From Streptomyces lateritius (GTDB lineage: Bacteria > Actinomycetota > Actinomycetes > Streptomycetales > Streptomycetaceae): a DNA stretch of 64,000 bases. Positions 45,190 to 53,900 of this stretch are shown in pieces. Where the stretch lies: assembly GCF_014649715.1 (NCBI RefSeq), contig NZ_BMTO01000009.1, positions 235,175 to 299,174 on the forward strand, written 5' to 3'. Numbering within the stretch: position 1 is the stretch's first letter; the number at the start of each line of letters is the position of its first letter. The notes below the pieces were generated by a model, which was given only the letters and a program-made list of their open reading frames with translations, had not been told where the DNA came from and searched no databases. The position numbers and the translations under genes are program-made.

Positions 45190-47832
45190 ATGCCATTCCG
45201 ACTTCCCCGGTGGGCCGCGGTCACCGCCGCCCTCGCCGTGCTCGCGGGCGCCGGCACCTGGACCGCCGTCGCCACGGACGAACCCCCGCCCGTGCACCGC
45301 GCGGACCAGGTGCTCGACATGCCCGGGGCACGGATCGACACCTCCTACTTCACCGACGGCGGCGGTGGCCGCCGGCCCGCCGTCCTCCTCGGGCACGGCT
45401 TCGGCGGCTCCAAGGACGACGTCCGGGCCCAGGCCGAGAAGCTCGCCCGCGACGGATACGCCGTGCTGACCTGGTCCGCGCGCGGATTCGGCGCCTCCAC
45501 CGGGCGGATCGGACTCAACGACCCCGACCACGAGGTCAAGGACGTCCAGAAGCTGATCGACTGGCTCGCGAAGCGCCCCGAGGTCCAGCTCGACAAGGCC
45601 GGCGACCCGCGCGTCGGCGTCACCGGCGCCTCCTACGGCGGCGCCGCCGCGCTGCTCGCCGCCGGACACGACGGCCGCGTCGACGCGATCGCCCCGCAGA
45701 TCACCTACTGGAACCTCGCCGACGCGCTCTTCCCCGACGGCGTCTTCAAGAAGCTCTGGGCCGGCATCTTCTTCTCCACGGGCGCCGAGCCGGGCAAGGC
45801 CGACGGGTGCGGCCGCTTCACCCCCGAACTCTGCACCCTCTACCAGCGTGTCGCCGTCGCCGGAAAGCCCGACGCCGCCGCCCGTACCCTTCTCGAAGCC
45901 CGCAGCCCCTCCGCCGTCGGCGACCGCATCAAGGTCCCGGCCCTGATCGTCCAGGGCCAGACCGACTCCCTCTTCCCGCTCGCGCACGCCGACGCCATGG
46001 CGCGCACCATCGGCGCCGGCGGCGCGCCCGTCGCCGTCGACTGGATCGCGGGCGGCCATGACGGCGGCAACCGGGAGACCGACCGGGTCGAGGCCCGCAT
46101 CAGCACCTGGTTCGACCGCCACCTCAAGCAGGACAAGGGCGCCGACACCGGACCCGGGTTCCGGGTCAGCCGCACCGGCGGAGTCGACTCCACCGACGGG
46201 CAGGCGCTGCTGCGCGGCGCGAGCGCCGACCGCTACCCCGGCCTCGCCGGTGAGGACCGGCGCACCCTCGCCCTCGGCCCCGCCCGCCCGCAGTCCTTCG
46301 CCAACCCCGCCGGGGCGGTCCCGCCCGCCATCTCCGCCGTCCCGGGTGTCGGCGGCGGACTCTCCCAGCTCTCCTCGCTCGGCGTCGGCCTCTCCCTCGA
46401 CTTCCCGGGCCAGTACGCCGCCTTCGAGGCGAAGCCGCAGGCCGAACCGCTGCGGATCACCGGCTCGCCGACCGTCCGCGTCAAGGTCACCTCCGACAGC
46501 CCCGACGGCTCGGCCGTCCTCTTCGCCAAGGTGTACGACGTCGGGCCCGACGGAAGGCAGCAGGTGCTGCCCGCCCAGCTCGTCGCCCCCGTCCGGACCG
46601 AGGGCGCCAAGGCCGGGAAGTCCGTCGAACTGACCCTGCCCGCGATCGACCACGAGGTCGAGGCCGGGCACCGGCTGCGGCTCGTGCTCTCCGCCACCGA
46701 TCTCGGTTACGCCTCCCCCGCGGCGCCCGCCGCCTACACCGTCGCCGTCGAGAGCGGACTCGCCGTACCGACCGCGCCCGCCGTCACCACCCAGGCCGCC
46801 GCGATGCCCTGGTGGGTGTGGGGGCTGCCGTTCATCGGTGTCCTCGTCGCCGCCGCGCTGCTGCTCACGGCGCGCCGCCGGGTCGCCGCACCCGCCCCGG
46901 ACCCCGCACTGGCCGCCGTGCCCCTGCAGATCACCGGACTGACGAAGAAGTACGCCGCCTCCTCGGACCGGTATGCCGTACGGGACCTCTCCTTCCGCGT
47001 CGAGCAGGGCCAGGTCCTCGGTCTGCTCGGTCCCAACGGGGCCGGGAAGACCACCACCCTGCGGATGCTCATGGGTCTGATCACCCCCGACGGCGGAGAG
47101 ATCCGGGTCTTCGGCCAGGCGATCCGCCCCGGCGCCCCGGTCCTCTCCCGGGTCGGCGCCTTCGTCGAGGGCGCGGGCTTCCTGCCGCACCTGTCCGGGC
47201 GGGACAACCTGGAGCTGTACTGGAAGGCCACCGGCCGCCCGGCCGAGGACGCGCACATCGAGGAGGCACTGGCGATCGCCGGCCTCGGCGACGCGCTCGC
47301 CCGCGCGGTCCGGACGTACTCGCAGGGCATGCGGCAGCGGCTCGCCATCGCCCAGGCCATGCTCGGCCTCCCGGACCTGCTCATCCTCGACGAGCCGACC
47401 AACGGACTCGACCCGCCACAGATCCGCGAGATGCGGGACGTGATGATCCGGTACGCGGCCGGGGGCCGGACCGTCATCGTCTCCAGCCACCTCCTCTCGG
47501 AGGTCGAACAGTCCTGCACCCACCTCGTCGTCATGGACCGCGGGCAGCTGGTCCAGGCGGGACCGGTCGCCGAGATCACCGGAGCGGGCGACGCCCTGCT
47601 GGTGACGCTCGGGGAGAGCGTTCCCGACCCGCTCGTCGAGAAGATCGGCGCGCTGCCGGGGATCGGCTCGGCGCAGCGGACCGAGGGCGGACTCCTGGTC
47701 CGCCTCGACGGCGCCGACGCCACCGCGCTGATCGGCGAACTCGTCCGCCTGGACGTACCCGTGACCGGTGTGGGCCCGCACCGGCGCCTGGAGGACGCGT
47801 TCCTCACCCTGATCGGAGGAGGATCCGCATGA
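45190..47832 (+). CDS. Fusion: extracellular alpha/beta hydrolase (CocE/XPD-like) to ABC ATPase
   Basis: An 880-aa two-topology protein. Residues ~1-30 form a signal-anchor (AAVTAALAVLAGAGTWTAV). About 45-325 are an alpha/beta hydrolase with GHGFGGSKDD, nucleophile in GASYGGAAA (Ser ~148), Asp in QGQTDSLFPL and His in AGGHDGG. About 345-530 look like the X-Pro dipeptidyl-peptidase C-terminal beta domain. A second membrane helix (WWVWGLPFIGVLVAAALLL) lies at ~541-560, and an ABC ATPase occupies ~577-880: Walker A GPNGAGKTT (Lys ~620), signature YSQGMRQR, Walker B LLILDEPTNGLD, SSHLLSE switch. The hydrolase should be outside and the ATPase inside. TAGGCT stands 7 nt before ATG, suggesting a leaderless start. 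Stop overlaps the permease ATG. Confidence 0.9.
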   Translation: MPFRLPRWAAVTAALAVLAGAGTWTAVATDEPPPVHRADQVLDMPGARIDTSYFTDGGGGRRPAVLLGHGFGGSKDDVRAQAEKLARDGYAVLTWSARGFGASTGRIGLNDPDHEVKDVQKLIDWLAKRPEVQLDKAGDPRVGVTGASYGGAAALLAAGHDGRVDAIAPQITYWNLADALFPDGVFKKLWAGIFFSTGAEPGKADGCGRFTPELCTLYQRVAVAGKPDAAARTLLEARSPSAVGDRIKVPALIVQGQTDSLFPLAHADAMARTIGAGGAPVAVDWIAGGHDGGNRETDRVEARISTWFDRHLKQDKGADTGPGFRVSRTGGVDSTDGQALLRGASADRYPGLAGEDRRTLALGPARPQSFANPAGAVPPAISAVPGVGGGLSQLSSLGVGLSLDFPGQYAAFEAKPQAEPLRITGSPTVRVKVTSDSPDGSAVLFAKVYDVGPDGRQQVLPAQLVAPVRTEGAKAGKSVELTLPAIDHEVEAGHRLRLVLSATDLGYASPAAPAAYTVAVESGLAVPTAPAVTTQAAAMPWWVWGLPFIGVLVAAALLLTARRRVAAPAPDPALAAVPLQITGLTKKYAASSDRYAVRDLSFRVEQGQVLGLLGPNGAGKTTTLRMLMGLITPDGGEIRVFGQAIRPGAPVLSRVGAFVEGAGFLPHLSGRDNLELYWKATGRPAEDAHIEEALAIAGLGDALARAVRTYSQGMRQRLAIAQAMLGLPDLLILDEPTNGLDPPQIREMRDVMIRYAAGGRTVIVSSHLLSEVEQSCTHLVVMDRGQLVQAGPVAEITGAGDALLVTLGESVPDPLVEKIGALPGIGSAQRTEGGLLVRLDGADATALIGELVRLDVPVTGVGPHRRLEDAFLTLIGGGSA

Positions 47833-48695
47833 GCACGACCGCGGAACTGGTGGACAGCGCCCCCGGCTACCGGGCACGCCACACCCTGCCGCTGCGCGTC
47901 GAGGCGCTGCGGCAGCTGAAGCGGCGCCGCACACTCGTCATGGGCGTGGTGCTCGCGGCCCTGCCCTTCGTCCTGATCATCGCGTTCGCCATCGGCGGCG
48001 GTCCGGACGGCGACCGGAACGGCCGGATCACGCTGATGGACACGGCGACCGCCTCGGCGGCGAACTTCGCCGCGACCTGTCTCTTCGTCTCGGCCGGATT
48101 CCTCCTCGTGGTGCCGGTGGCTCTGTTCTGCGGGGACACCGTGGCCTCGGAGGCGAGCTGGTCCTCGCTGCGCTACCTCCTGGCCGCGCCCGTGCCCCGC
48201 GCCCGGCTGCTGTGGTCCAAGCTGGCCGTGGCGCTCGGCTTCAGCGCGGCCGCGATGGTGCTGCTGCCGCTGGTGGCGCTCGCGGCGGGCGCCGTCGCCT
48301 ACGGCTGGGGTCCGCTGAAACTGCCCACCGGCGGAGCCCTGCCCGCCGCCGAGACCCTGCCCCGGCTCGCGCTCGCCGTCGCCTTCATCTTCGTCTCCCA
48401 ACTGGTCACCGCCGGACTGGCCTTCTGGCTCTCCACCCGGACCGACGCCCCGCTGGGCGCCGTCGGAGGGGCGGTCGGCCTGACGATCATCGGCAACGTC
48501 CTGGACGCGGTCACGGCGCTCGGCTCCTGGCGCGACTTTCTGCCGGCGCATTGGCAGTTCGCCTGGGCCGACGCGCTCCAGCCTCAACTGGAGTGGGGCG
48601 GGATGGCGAGGGGTGCGGCGGTCTCGGTGACGTACGCGCTGATCCTTTTCGCGCTCGCCTTCCGGGGCTTCGCGCGCAAGGACATCGTGTCGTAA
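47829..48695 (+). CDS. ABC-2-type transporter permease
   Basis: A 288-aa membrane protein with six hydrophobic segments, for example LVMGVVLAALPFVLIIAFAIG and the final VTYALILFALAFRGFARKD. The DTVASEASWSSLRYLLAAPVPR segment after helix 2 is typical of ABC-2 permeases. GGAGGAGG ribosome site and ATGA overlap with the hydrolase-ATPase gene show tight coupling; together they should form one transporter, probably an exporter. Confidence 0.9.
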   Translation: MSTTAELVDSAPGYRARHTLPLRVEALRQLKRRRTLVMGVVLAALPFVLIIAFAIGGGPDGDRNGRITLMDTATASAANFAATCLFVSAGFLLVVPVALFCGDTVASEASWSSLRYLLAAPVPRARLLWSKLAVALGFSAAAMVLLPLVALAAGAVAYGWGPLKLPTGGALPAAETLPRLALAVAFIFVSQLVTAGLAFWLSTRTDAPLGAVGGAVGLTIIGNVLDAVTALGSWRDFLPAHWQFAWADALQPQLEWGGMARGAAVSVTYALILFALAFRGFARKDIVS

Positions 48696-48719
48696 CGCCC
48701 GGGGCCGGCGACATCGGCG

Positions 48720-49469
48720 TCACAGCCAACCCCGTCGAGCCGCTTCCGCACCCGCGCGGAAGCGGCTTGTCGTGCCCAGGGCGTGCATCAGCTCGCCGAC
48801 CCGCCGGCTGTAGGTGCGGCTCGACATGCCGAGACGGGCGGCGGCCGTCTCGTCCGTCAGCCCGGCGAGCAGGGCTTCGAGTACCGGCCGCAGCTGCGCG
48901 GGGAGTTCACGCGGCTGCGGTGCGATGGCGTCGGCGAACTCCTCGGCCGCGTCCCAACTCGTGTGGTGCGCCCGAACCAGGGCCTGGACGACGACCTGGT
49001 CGCGGATCAGCAACAGCCCGTTGTACAGCAGCTCCAGATCGAGCGGGATCGCCGCCACCGTGCGGTCGACGATGATCATCTTGAACGGGATCGAGTCCGC
49101 GAAGCGGGCCCGGCCCGGCGTCCGGACAGAGCCCGCCACATGAGGGAGTGCGTGGCGCGGCACGATCCGTCTGACCTCCGAGGCCCGTTCCACCGCGGCC
49201 CGCATGCACGCTCCCGCCAGCTCGAGGAACGGCTCGGGAATCGCCCGGCCCGCGGAGGCGGCCGGGTCGTCGAAGGTCAGCAACTCGTGCCGGGTCGAGG
49301 CCGCGAGCCCGGCCAGCGCCGCGCTGATACGGCGCGTGCCACGGACCGGGCGTCCCGGTGGCCGCTGCGCCTCGGCCACGGCCCGGTTCATCGCCGATCG
49401 GGCGAGCATCACGGAGCCCGCAGTCTCTGCCACCGCTGCCACCCCCGCCCGATCGGTGTGCCACTCCAT
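48720..49469 (-). CDS. LuxR-type HTH regulator
   Basis: A 249-aa regulator. The C-terminal ~60 residues are a LuxR-like HTH (LRPVLEALLAGLTDETAAARLGMSS, written here in part, then YSRRVGELMHALG). The N-terminal part resembles the sensor-less middle domain of Streptomyces LuxR orphan regulators. ATG 49469 is my choice; an in-frame GTG at 49487 is possible. The last codons form a stem (48738-48749 with 48756-48767) that may double as a terminator for the ABC permease gene on the other strand. Divergent from a vWA lipoprotein gene. Confidence 0.82.
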   Translation of the reverse strand: MEWHTDRAGVAAVAETAGSVMLARSAMNRAVAEAQRPPGRPVRGTRRISAALAGLAASTRHELLTFDDPAASAGRAIPEPFLELAGACMRAAVERASEVRRIVPRHALPHVAGSVRTPGRARFADSIPFKMIIVDRTVAAIPLDLELLYNGLLLIRDQVVVQALVRAHHTSWDAAEEFADAIAPQPRELPAQLRPVLEALLAGLTDETAAARLGMSSRTYSRRVGELMHALGTTSRFRAGAEAARRGWL

Positions 49470-49523
49470 GTACGCACGCGAATGCACACGGTGACAACCC
49501 CTGTTGAGGAGGATGGCGAGTCC

Positions 49524-49652
49524 ATGCCACACAGGCCGGCGCGTGTCGCCGTTGCCGCATCGAGATCCATCCGCAACGCCTTCGTCTGCTCCTTCCCGGC
49601 TCCCCGCACGTCACATTCACCAGTGCCGAACGATGAGGGGGAGATGACGTGA
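49524..49652 (+). CDS. Candidate 42-aa leader ORF upstream of the vWA gene
   Basis: ATG 49524 lies 11 nt after a GAGGAGG site. The frame runs 42 codons and stops exactly in the GTGA overlap with the vWA start (49649-49652), the arrangement used for translational coupling. Third-position G/C is lower than in neighbouring genes, and I recognise no domain. It may be a coupling leader peptide or chance. Confidence 0.3.
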   Translation: MPHRPARVAVAASRSIRNAFVCSFPAPRTSHSPVPNDEGEMT

Positions 49653-51241
49653 AGCGACGACACAGGGCGCGGCTCGCGGCCGGGATCCTGGCCGCCGGGA
49701 TGTTCCTGACGGGATGTGGCGGCAACTCGAACATCGAGCGCGCGTCGGACAGGGGCAGTGGCGGTGCCAGTGCCAGCGGCGGTGGCAGTGGCGGCGGAAA
49801 CCACGCTCCGGACGCGCGCCCGCGCCAGGACGACGGCCCCGAGGGCGAGCAGCGGTCCCGGCCGCCGGCCCCCGACCACCTCTCCACCTTCGCCCTGGAC
49901 GTGGACACCGCCTCGTACGGTTACGCCCGCCGCACCCTGGCCGACGGCCGGCTGCCGGACCCGACGACCGTACGGCCGGAGGAGTTCGTCAACAGCTTCC
50001 GGCCGGACTACCGGCGGCCCGAGGGCGACGGGTTCGGCGTGACGGTCGACGGCGCGCGCAGCGCGGACGACGGCTGGTCGCTCGTCCGGGTCGGCCTCGC
50101 CACCCGCGCCGCCGAGCGGCAGGGTCCCCGGCCGCCCGCCGCGCTGACCTTCGTCGTCGACATCTCCGGCTCGATGGCCGAACCGGGCCGGCTCGACCTG
50201 GTCAAGGAGTCCCTCGGCATCCTCACCGACGAGCTCCGCGACGACGACTCCGTCGCCCTCGTCACCTTCAGCGACCAGGCCGAGACCCGGCTGCCCATGA
50301 CGAGGGTGGGGAAGAACCGCGGCCGCGTCCACGACATCGTCGACGAGCTGGCGACCACGTCCTCCACCAACGTCGAGGCCGGCGTCCGCACCGGATACGA
50401 CGTGGCCGTGGAAGGCCACCGCAAGGGCGCGACCAACCGGGTCGTCCTGCTCTCCGACGCCCTTGCCAACACCGGTGACACGGAGGCGCGGTCGATCCTG
50501 AACCGGATCGACAGGGAGCGCCGTCAGTACGGCATCACCCTCTTCGGGGTGGGCGTCGGCAGCGACTACGGCGACGCGTTCATGGAGCAGCTCGCCGACA
50601 AGGGCGACGGCCACACCACGTACGTCTCCACCACCGAGCAGGCCCGCAAGGTCTTCGTGGAACAGCTGCCGGCCCACGTCGAGCTGCGTGCCCGCGACGC
50701 CAAGGCGCAGGTGGCCTTCGACCCCAAGAACGTCGAGAAGTTCCGGCTGATCGGCTACGAGAACCGGGAGGTCGCCGACGAGGACTTCCGCGACGACCGG
50801 GTCGACGGCGGCGAGGTCGGCGCCGGGCACACCGTGACCGCGCTGTACGCGGTGAAGACCCGCCCCGGCCGTACCGGCCATCTGGCCACGGCCACGGTCC
50901 GCTGGCTCGACCCGAGGACCCGCGCCCCGCACGAGCGGTCCGGGACGGTGGGGACGGCCGCGCTGACCTCCTCGGTCTGGGGCCCCGGCCACGACAGCCT
51001 GCAGCTGACCGCCATCGCCGCCTACTTCGCGGACAGGCTGCGCGGCGGGGATCTGCCGGGCGCCCCGCGGCTCTCGGAGCTGGCGCGGTACTCCACCGCG
51101 ATCGCCGAGCGCTCGGGTTCGAAGGTGGTCGGGGAGCTGACGGAGGCGATCCGGCAGGCGGACCGTCTGCTCGGCCCGGACGGGAACGCGAGCCGGGACG
51201 CGGATGGGGGTGAGGCATCGGGCGATCCGTACGGCGGTTGA
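49649..51241 (+). CDS. vWA-domain lipoprotein (YfbK-like, DUF3520)
   Basis: A 530-aa surface lipoprotein. The signal peptide ends in the lipobox LTGC, followed by a Gly/Ser-rich linker and an N-terminal LSTFALDVDTASYGYARR block typical of YfbK. The von Willebrand A domain has a complete MIDAS start (VVDISGSM). The C-terminal region is DUF3520-like (ALTSSVWGPGHDSLQ). Binding of a protein ligand through Mg2+ is the expected mode; partner unknown. GTG follows GAGGGGGAG. Confidence 0.9.
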   Translation: MKRRHRARLAAGILAAGMFLTGCGGNSNIERASDRGSGGASASGGGSGGGNHAPDARPRQDDGPEGEQRSRPPAPDHLSTFALDVDTASYGYARRTLADGRLPDPTTVRPEEFVNSFRPDYRRPEGDGFGVTVDGARSADDGWSLVRVGLATRAAERQGPRPPAALTFVVDISGSMAEPGRLDLVKESLGILTDELRDDDSVALVTFSDQAETRLPMTRVGKNRGRVHDIVDELATTSSTNVEAGVRTGYDVAVEGHRKGATNRVVLLSDALANTGDTEARSILNRIDRERRQYGITLFGVGVGSDYGDAFMEQLADKGDGHTTYVSTTEQARKVFVEQLPAHVELRARDAKAQVAFDPKNVEKFRLIGYENREVADEDFRDDRVDGGEVGAGHTVTALYAVKTRPGRTGHLATATVRWLDPRTRAPHERSGTVGTAALTSSVWGPGHDSLQLTAIAAYFADRLRGGDLPGAPRLSELARYSTAIAERSGSKVVGELTEAIRQADRLLGPDGNASRDADGGEASGDPYGG

Positions 51242-51286
51242 TCCACAGCCCCTGCGCGGAGGCCATGGGCCCGCCATCATGGGCCC

Positions 51287-51754
51287 ATGGCCACCCTGTT
51301 GCTCGCGCTCGCCGTCGGTTCCACCGGTCTCTACGCCGGCTTCATGCTGATCTTCCTGACGGGGATCATGCCCGCGCTCGCCCGGCTCGACGACGCCGCG
51401 TTCGTGGACGCGATGCGGCGGATCAACGAGTACGTGCCCAGGGCGGTGTTCCTCGTGGTGTTCCTGGGGGCCGTGGCCTTCCCGGTCGCCGCGTACTTCG
51501 TGCCGGTCGAGGAGCGCGGCGACACCCAGAAGTGGCTGGTTCTGGCCGGCCTCGTCTGCGCGGTCCTCAACCACCTGGTCACGGTGGCCGGCAACATTCC
51601 GCTCAACAACGCGCTGGCCGCCTCGGAGAGCACGGGGGAGTCCCCGGCTGCGGCCCGGGCGGCGTTCGAGAAGCGGTGGAACGCCTTCCATCTGGTCCGT
51701 ACGGGGCTGATCACGGCCGCCTTCGGCCTCTTGACCGCCGCCGCCCTGAACTGA
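51287..51754 (+). CDS. DUF1772 membrane protein (anthrone-oxygenase-like family)
   Basis: A 155-aa protein with four helices (LLLALAVGSTGLYAGFMLIF, a helix near VFLVVFLGAVAFPVAAYF, WLVLAGLVCAVLNHLVTV, and the C-terminal LITAAFGLLTAAAL). The conserved NIPLNNAL and FEKRWNAFHLVRT segments identify DUF1772. Some members assist anthrone oxidation in polyketide pathways, but most are uncharacterised. Converges on the afsA-like gene. Confidence 0.87.
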   Translation: MATLLLALAVGSTGLYAGFMLIFLTGIMPALARLDDAAFVDAMRRINEYVPRAVFLVVFLGAVAFPVAAYFVPVEERGDTQKWLVLAGLVCAVLNHLVTVAGNIPLNNALAASESTGESPAAARAAFEKRWNAFHLVRTGLITAAFGLLTAAALN

Positions 51755-51759
51755 GTGAG

Positions 51760-52716
51760 CTATGCGGTCGGGAGGTCCGCCACCGTCGTGATCGAGGTGA
51801 AGAGGATCTCGCCGTCCTGCCGGCCCGTGACCCGGACCAGCCGCTCGGCGCTGCCGGGGTAGCCGACGGCCGGCTCGGTCTCGATCCAGCAGGGACTGTC
51901 GAACTCGGCGTACCGGTGGAAGGTCGCGTCCATCGCCACCGGCAGGACCGCCCGGCCCTCCGGCGCGAGCGTGTGGACCGCCTGGCGGGCCGCCTCCAGG
52001 AGGACCATCCCGGGTATGTGGTCGCCGGGGTGGTCGAAGAGGATCGGGTGGCGGGTGTCGACCCGCAGCCGCCAGCGGTCGTCCCGCTCGGTGGGGGAGA
52101 GCACCACGTCGAAGTCGTCGCGCCGGCCGACGCGGCGCGGCGCCACGGGAGCGGTGGGCGCCGGGGCGGCCAAGGGCTCGGCGAGCCGGTCGGCGCGCAG
52201 TCGGCGGTAGACCTCGGGGCTGGTGCAGGTGTACCGGGCGTCACCGCCGGCGATCTCCCGGCCGTTCTCGCTGAGCAGGACCTCGTAGCGCAGCCCCGTC
52301 AGCCGGCCGGCGCGGCGGCGGATGTCGGAGCAGGTGACGTCCAGGCGCAGCTCGGCCGGCGCGCCGCCGACGGGCAGCCGCGAGGGCTGCACACGGTAGT
52401 TGAGCTCCCACATGAGGAACTGGTGGCCCAGCGGCACGTCGAACCCGACGTGGGCGAGCAGCGCCCCCACCTGGCGGATCGTTTCGGCGGCCAGCATCGG
52501 GTCGTAGTGCGTCCCGCCCACCGGGCCGAAGAAGGAATGTCCCCGCGGCCACTGGGCTTTCATCGTGAAGTGAGCCTCGTCCGTACGGGACCAGTCGGCG
52601 GTCAGGAAGACCTCGGCGAGCGCGGCCCGGTGGACGTACTCACGCGGAGCCGTCGTGGTGGGCCGCACGCGGGCATCGGTGGCCGCTATGTCGGTCGGAG
52701 CGGGCGTGTGCAGCAT
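51760..52716 (-). CDS. AfsA/ScbA-family gamma-butyrolactone synthase
   Basis: A 318-aa enzyme with two AfsA hot-dog repeats. The family joins DHAP to a beta-keto acyl-ACP in the first step of butyrolactone-type signal synthesis. Repeat 1 includes HSFFGPVGGTHYDPMLAAE and LGHQFLMWELNY; repeat 2 includes DHIPGMVLLEAARQAV and AEFDSPCW. The catalytic-region Glu and Arg typical of AfsA (AAETIRQ, LLEAARQ) are in both. ATG 52716 has GAGGGA 6 nt upstream. Its promoter region carries an ARE-like receptor site (52774-52799). The exact signal cannot be told. Confidence 0.92.
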   Translation of the reverse strand: MLHTPAPTDIAATDARVRPTTTAPREYVHRAALAEVFLTADWSRTDEAHFTMKAQWPRGHSFFGPVGGTHYDPMLAAETIRQVGALLAHVGFDVPLGHQFLMWELNYRVQPSRLPVGGAPAELRLDVTCSDIRRRAGRLTGLRYEVLLSENGREIAGGDARYTCTSPEVYRRLRADRLAEPLAAPAPTAPVAPRRVGRRDDFDVVLSPTERDDRWRLRVDTRHPILFDHPGDHIPGMVLLEAARQAVHTLAPEGRAVLPVAMDATFHRYAEFDSPCWIETEPAVGYPGSAERLVRVTGRQDGEILFTSITTVADLPTA

Positions 52717-52773
52717 GAGATCCCTCAACTAGGGCCCTACTCGGAAGATTCGGGCAGCTGGGCAGGGCGGAAG

Positions 52774-52799
52774 TTACGAACCCATGGGTCGGTTTCGCA
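52774..52799. promoter_or_regulatory. ARE-like butyrolactone-receptor site on the afsA promoter
   Basis: The 26-bp site begins TTACGAAC and includes CGGTTT at 52790-52795, in the register of the published ARE consensus (T.A.AWAC..ACY...CGGTTTGTTT). On the minus strand it covers a possible promoter, TTGCGA (52800-52795), 18 bp, TAACTT (52776-52771), about 55 bp before the afsA start. Receptor binding would block afsA transcription. Confidence 0.6.
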
Positions 52800-52955
52800 A
52801 GTCGCCGGGTACGGTTCTGTCAGGTCGGCGAGGGGGCGGTGCGGAGCCTGATCGGTCATGTACGCGGCCAACAGCGCCTGTCAGAGGGGTAGATGTCCGA
52901 CTCATGAGACCCCAGGGTTCACGAGGGGGGTGGCTTCGGGTATCTTCCAGCTGCC

Positions 52956-52981
52956 GGAAATCTGTACCGCCAGGTTTGTTT
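52956..52981. promoter_or_regulatory. ARE-like site upstream of the HAD gene
   Basis: The right half ACCGCCAGGTTTGTTT matches ACY...CGGTTTGTTT except for one base; the left half keeps A.AW. It lies 101 bp before the HAD start. The 365-bp afsA-HAD gap holds the two ARE-like sites and no ORF I can support. Confidence 0.55.
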
Positions 52982-53081
52982 CTCGGGCATCCGAGACGCC
53001 GGTTCGGGCGGACGCGTCACCATTCGAGTGATTCGACCCGATGTGCCTCGGCTCGCCGACCGGCTGCCTCTTGGAGACTCC

Positions 53082-53777
53082 GTGGAACAACTGCGCCAGA
53101 TATCCCTCGCCGCCGTCAACATCGACGGCGTGCTGCTGAACGACACGTTCAGTCCGGTGATCCACCGGTTCGTCACCAGCCGCGGCGGGCGTTACGACGC
53201 CGAGGTGGAGTGGGAGATCTTCTCCCAGCCCCAGCTCATCGCGGCCAAGGCCCTCGGCGCCGCCGCCGGACTCGACGGGAGTCCCGAGGACGTGCTGACC
53301 GCCTACTTCGAAGAGCGTGAGGCCTACCTGGCCGAGCACCCGCTGCGGCTGCTCGACGGCGCCGCCGCCCTGCTGCGGCGGTTGCGCGGGCTTGGGCTCA
53401 GGACGGTCTGCTACGGCGGGCTCGGCAAGTCCCACTTCGACCGGCACCTGGGCGAGCTGGCCCACCTCTTCGACGGCCCCGGCTACGTCTGCACCAACGA
53501 CATCCGTCCCGGTCTGCACGAGATCACCACGGAGATCTTCGGCCTCCGCCACGACCAGGCCCTCTTCATCGACGACGTCGCACGCGTCGCCGAGGCCGCC
53601 AAGGAACTCGGCGTCCCCTTCATCGGCCACCCGAGCGACTTCGCGCACGGTTTCCAGGGCGAGCTGATGCGGCGAGTGGGCGTCCGCCACCTGGTGGGCT
53701 CGCTCGACGAGATCGACGAGCCCCTGCTGCGGACCCTCGACGCCGAGGCCGCGGCCGGCCGCGGCCGGAACGGCTGA
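53082..53777 (+). CDS. HAD-superfamily protein lacking the nucleophile Asp
   Basis: A 231-aa HAD-fold protein in the butyrolactone island. Motif I reads AAVNIDGVLLND: Asn13 occupies the place of the phosphorylated Asp, while Asp15 is kept. Motif II (TVCYGGLGKS) lacks an obvious Ser/Thr, and motif IV FIDDVARVAEAAKELG is intact. MmfP, a HAD phosphatase of the methylenomycin furan system, shows such proteins can work in signal synthesis, but this one looks unable to use the normal phosphatase chemistry. GTG 53082 follows TTGGAG; GTG 53028 is an alternative. Confidence 0.85.
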   Translation: MEQLRQISLAAVNIDGVLLNDTFSPVIHRFVTSRGGRYDAEVEWEIFSQPQLIAAKALGAAAGLDGSPEDVLTAYFEEREAYLAEHPLRLLDGAAALLRRLRGLGLRTVCYGGLGKSHFDRHLGELAHLFDGPGYVCTNDIRPGLHEITTEIFGLRHDQALFIDDVARVAEAAKELGVPFIGHPSDFAHGFQGELMRRVGVRHLVGSLDEIDEPLLRTLDAEAAAGRGRNG

Positions 53778-53900
53778 GACTGCCGTGGCGTACCCCTTCG
53801 CGGGGGCGGCCCGCGCGGCCGCCGTGATCCCGACGGGCCCGACGACCTCGACGCCGCACGCAGGTGTCACCCATCCGACTACTGAGGAGACGACCATCCC

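Noticed and set aside
48738..48767. Stand-alone terminator downstream of the ABC permease
   Set aside because: The 12-bp stem lies inside the C-terminal codons of the LuxR-type gene, so it is explained at least partly as coding sequence; noted in that gene's entry instead.
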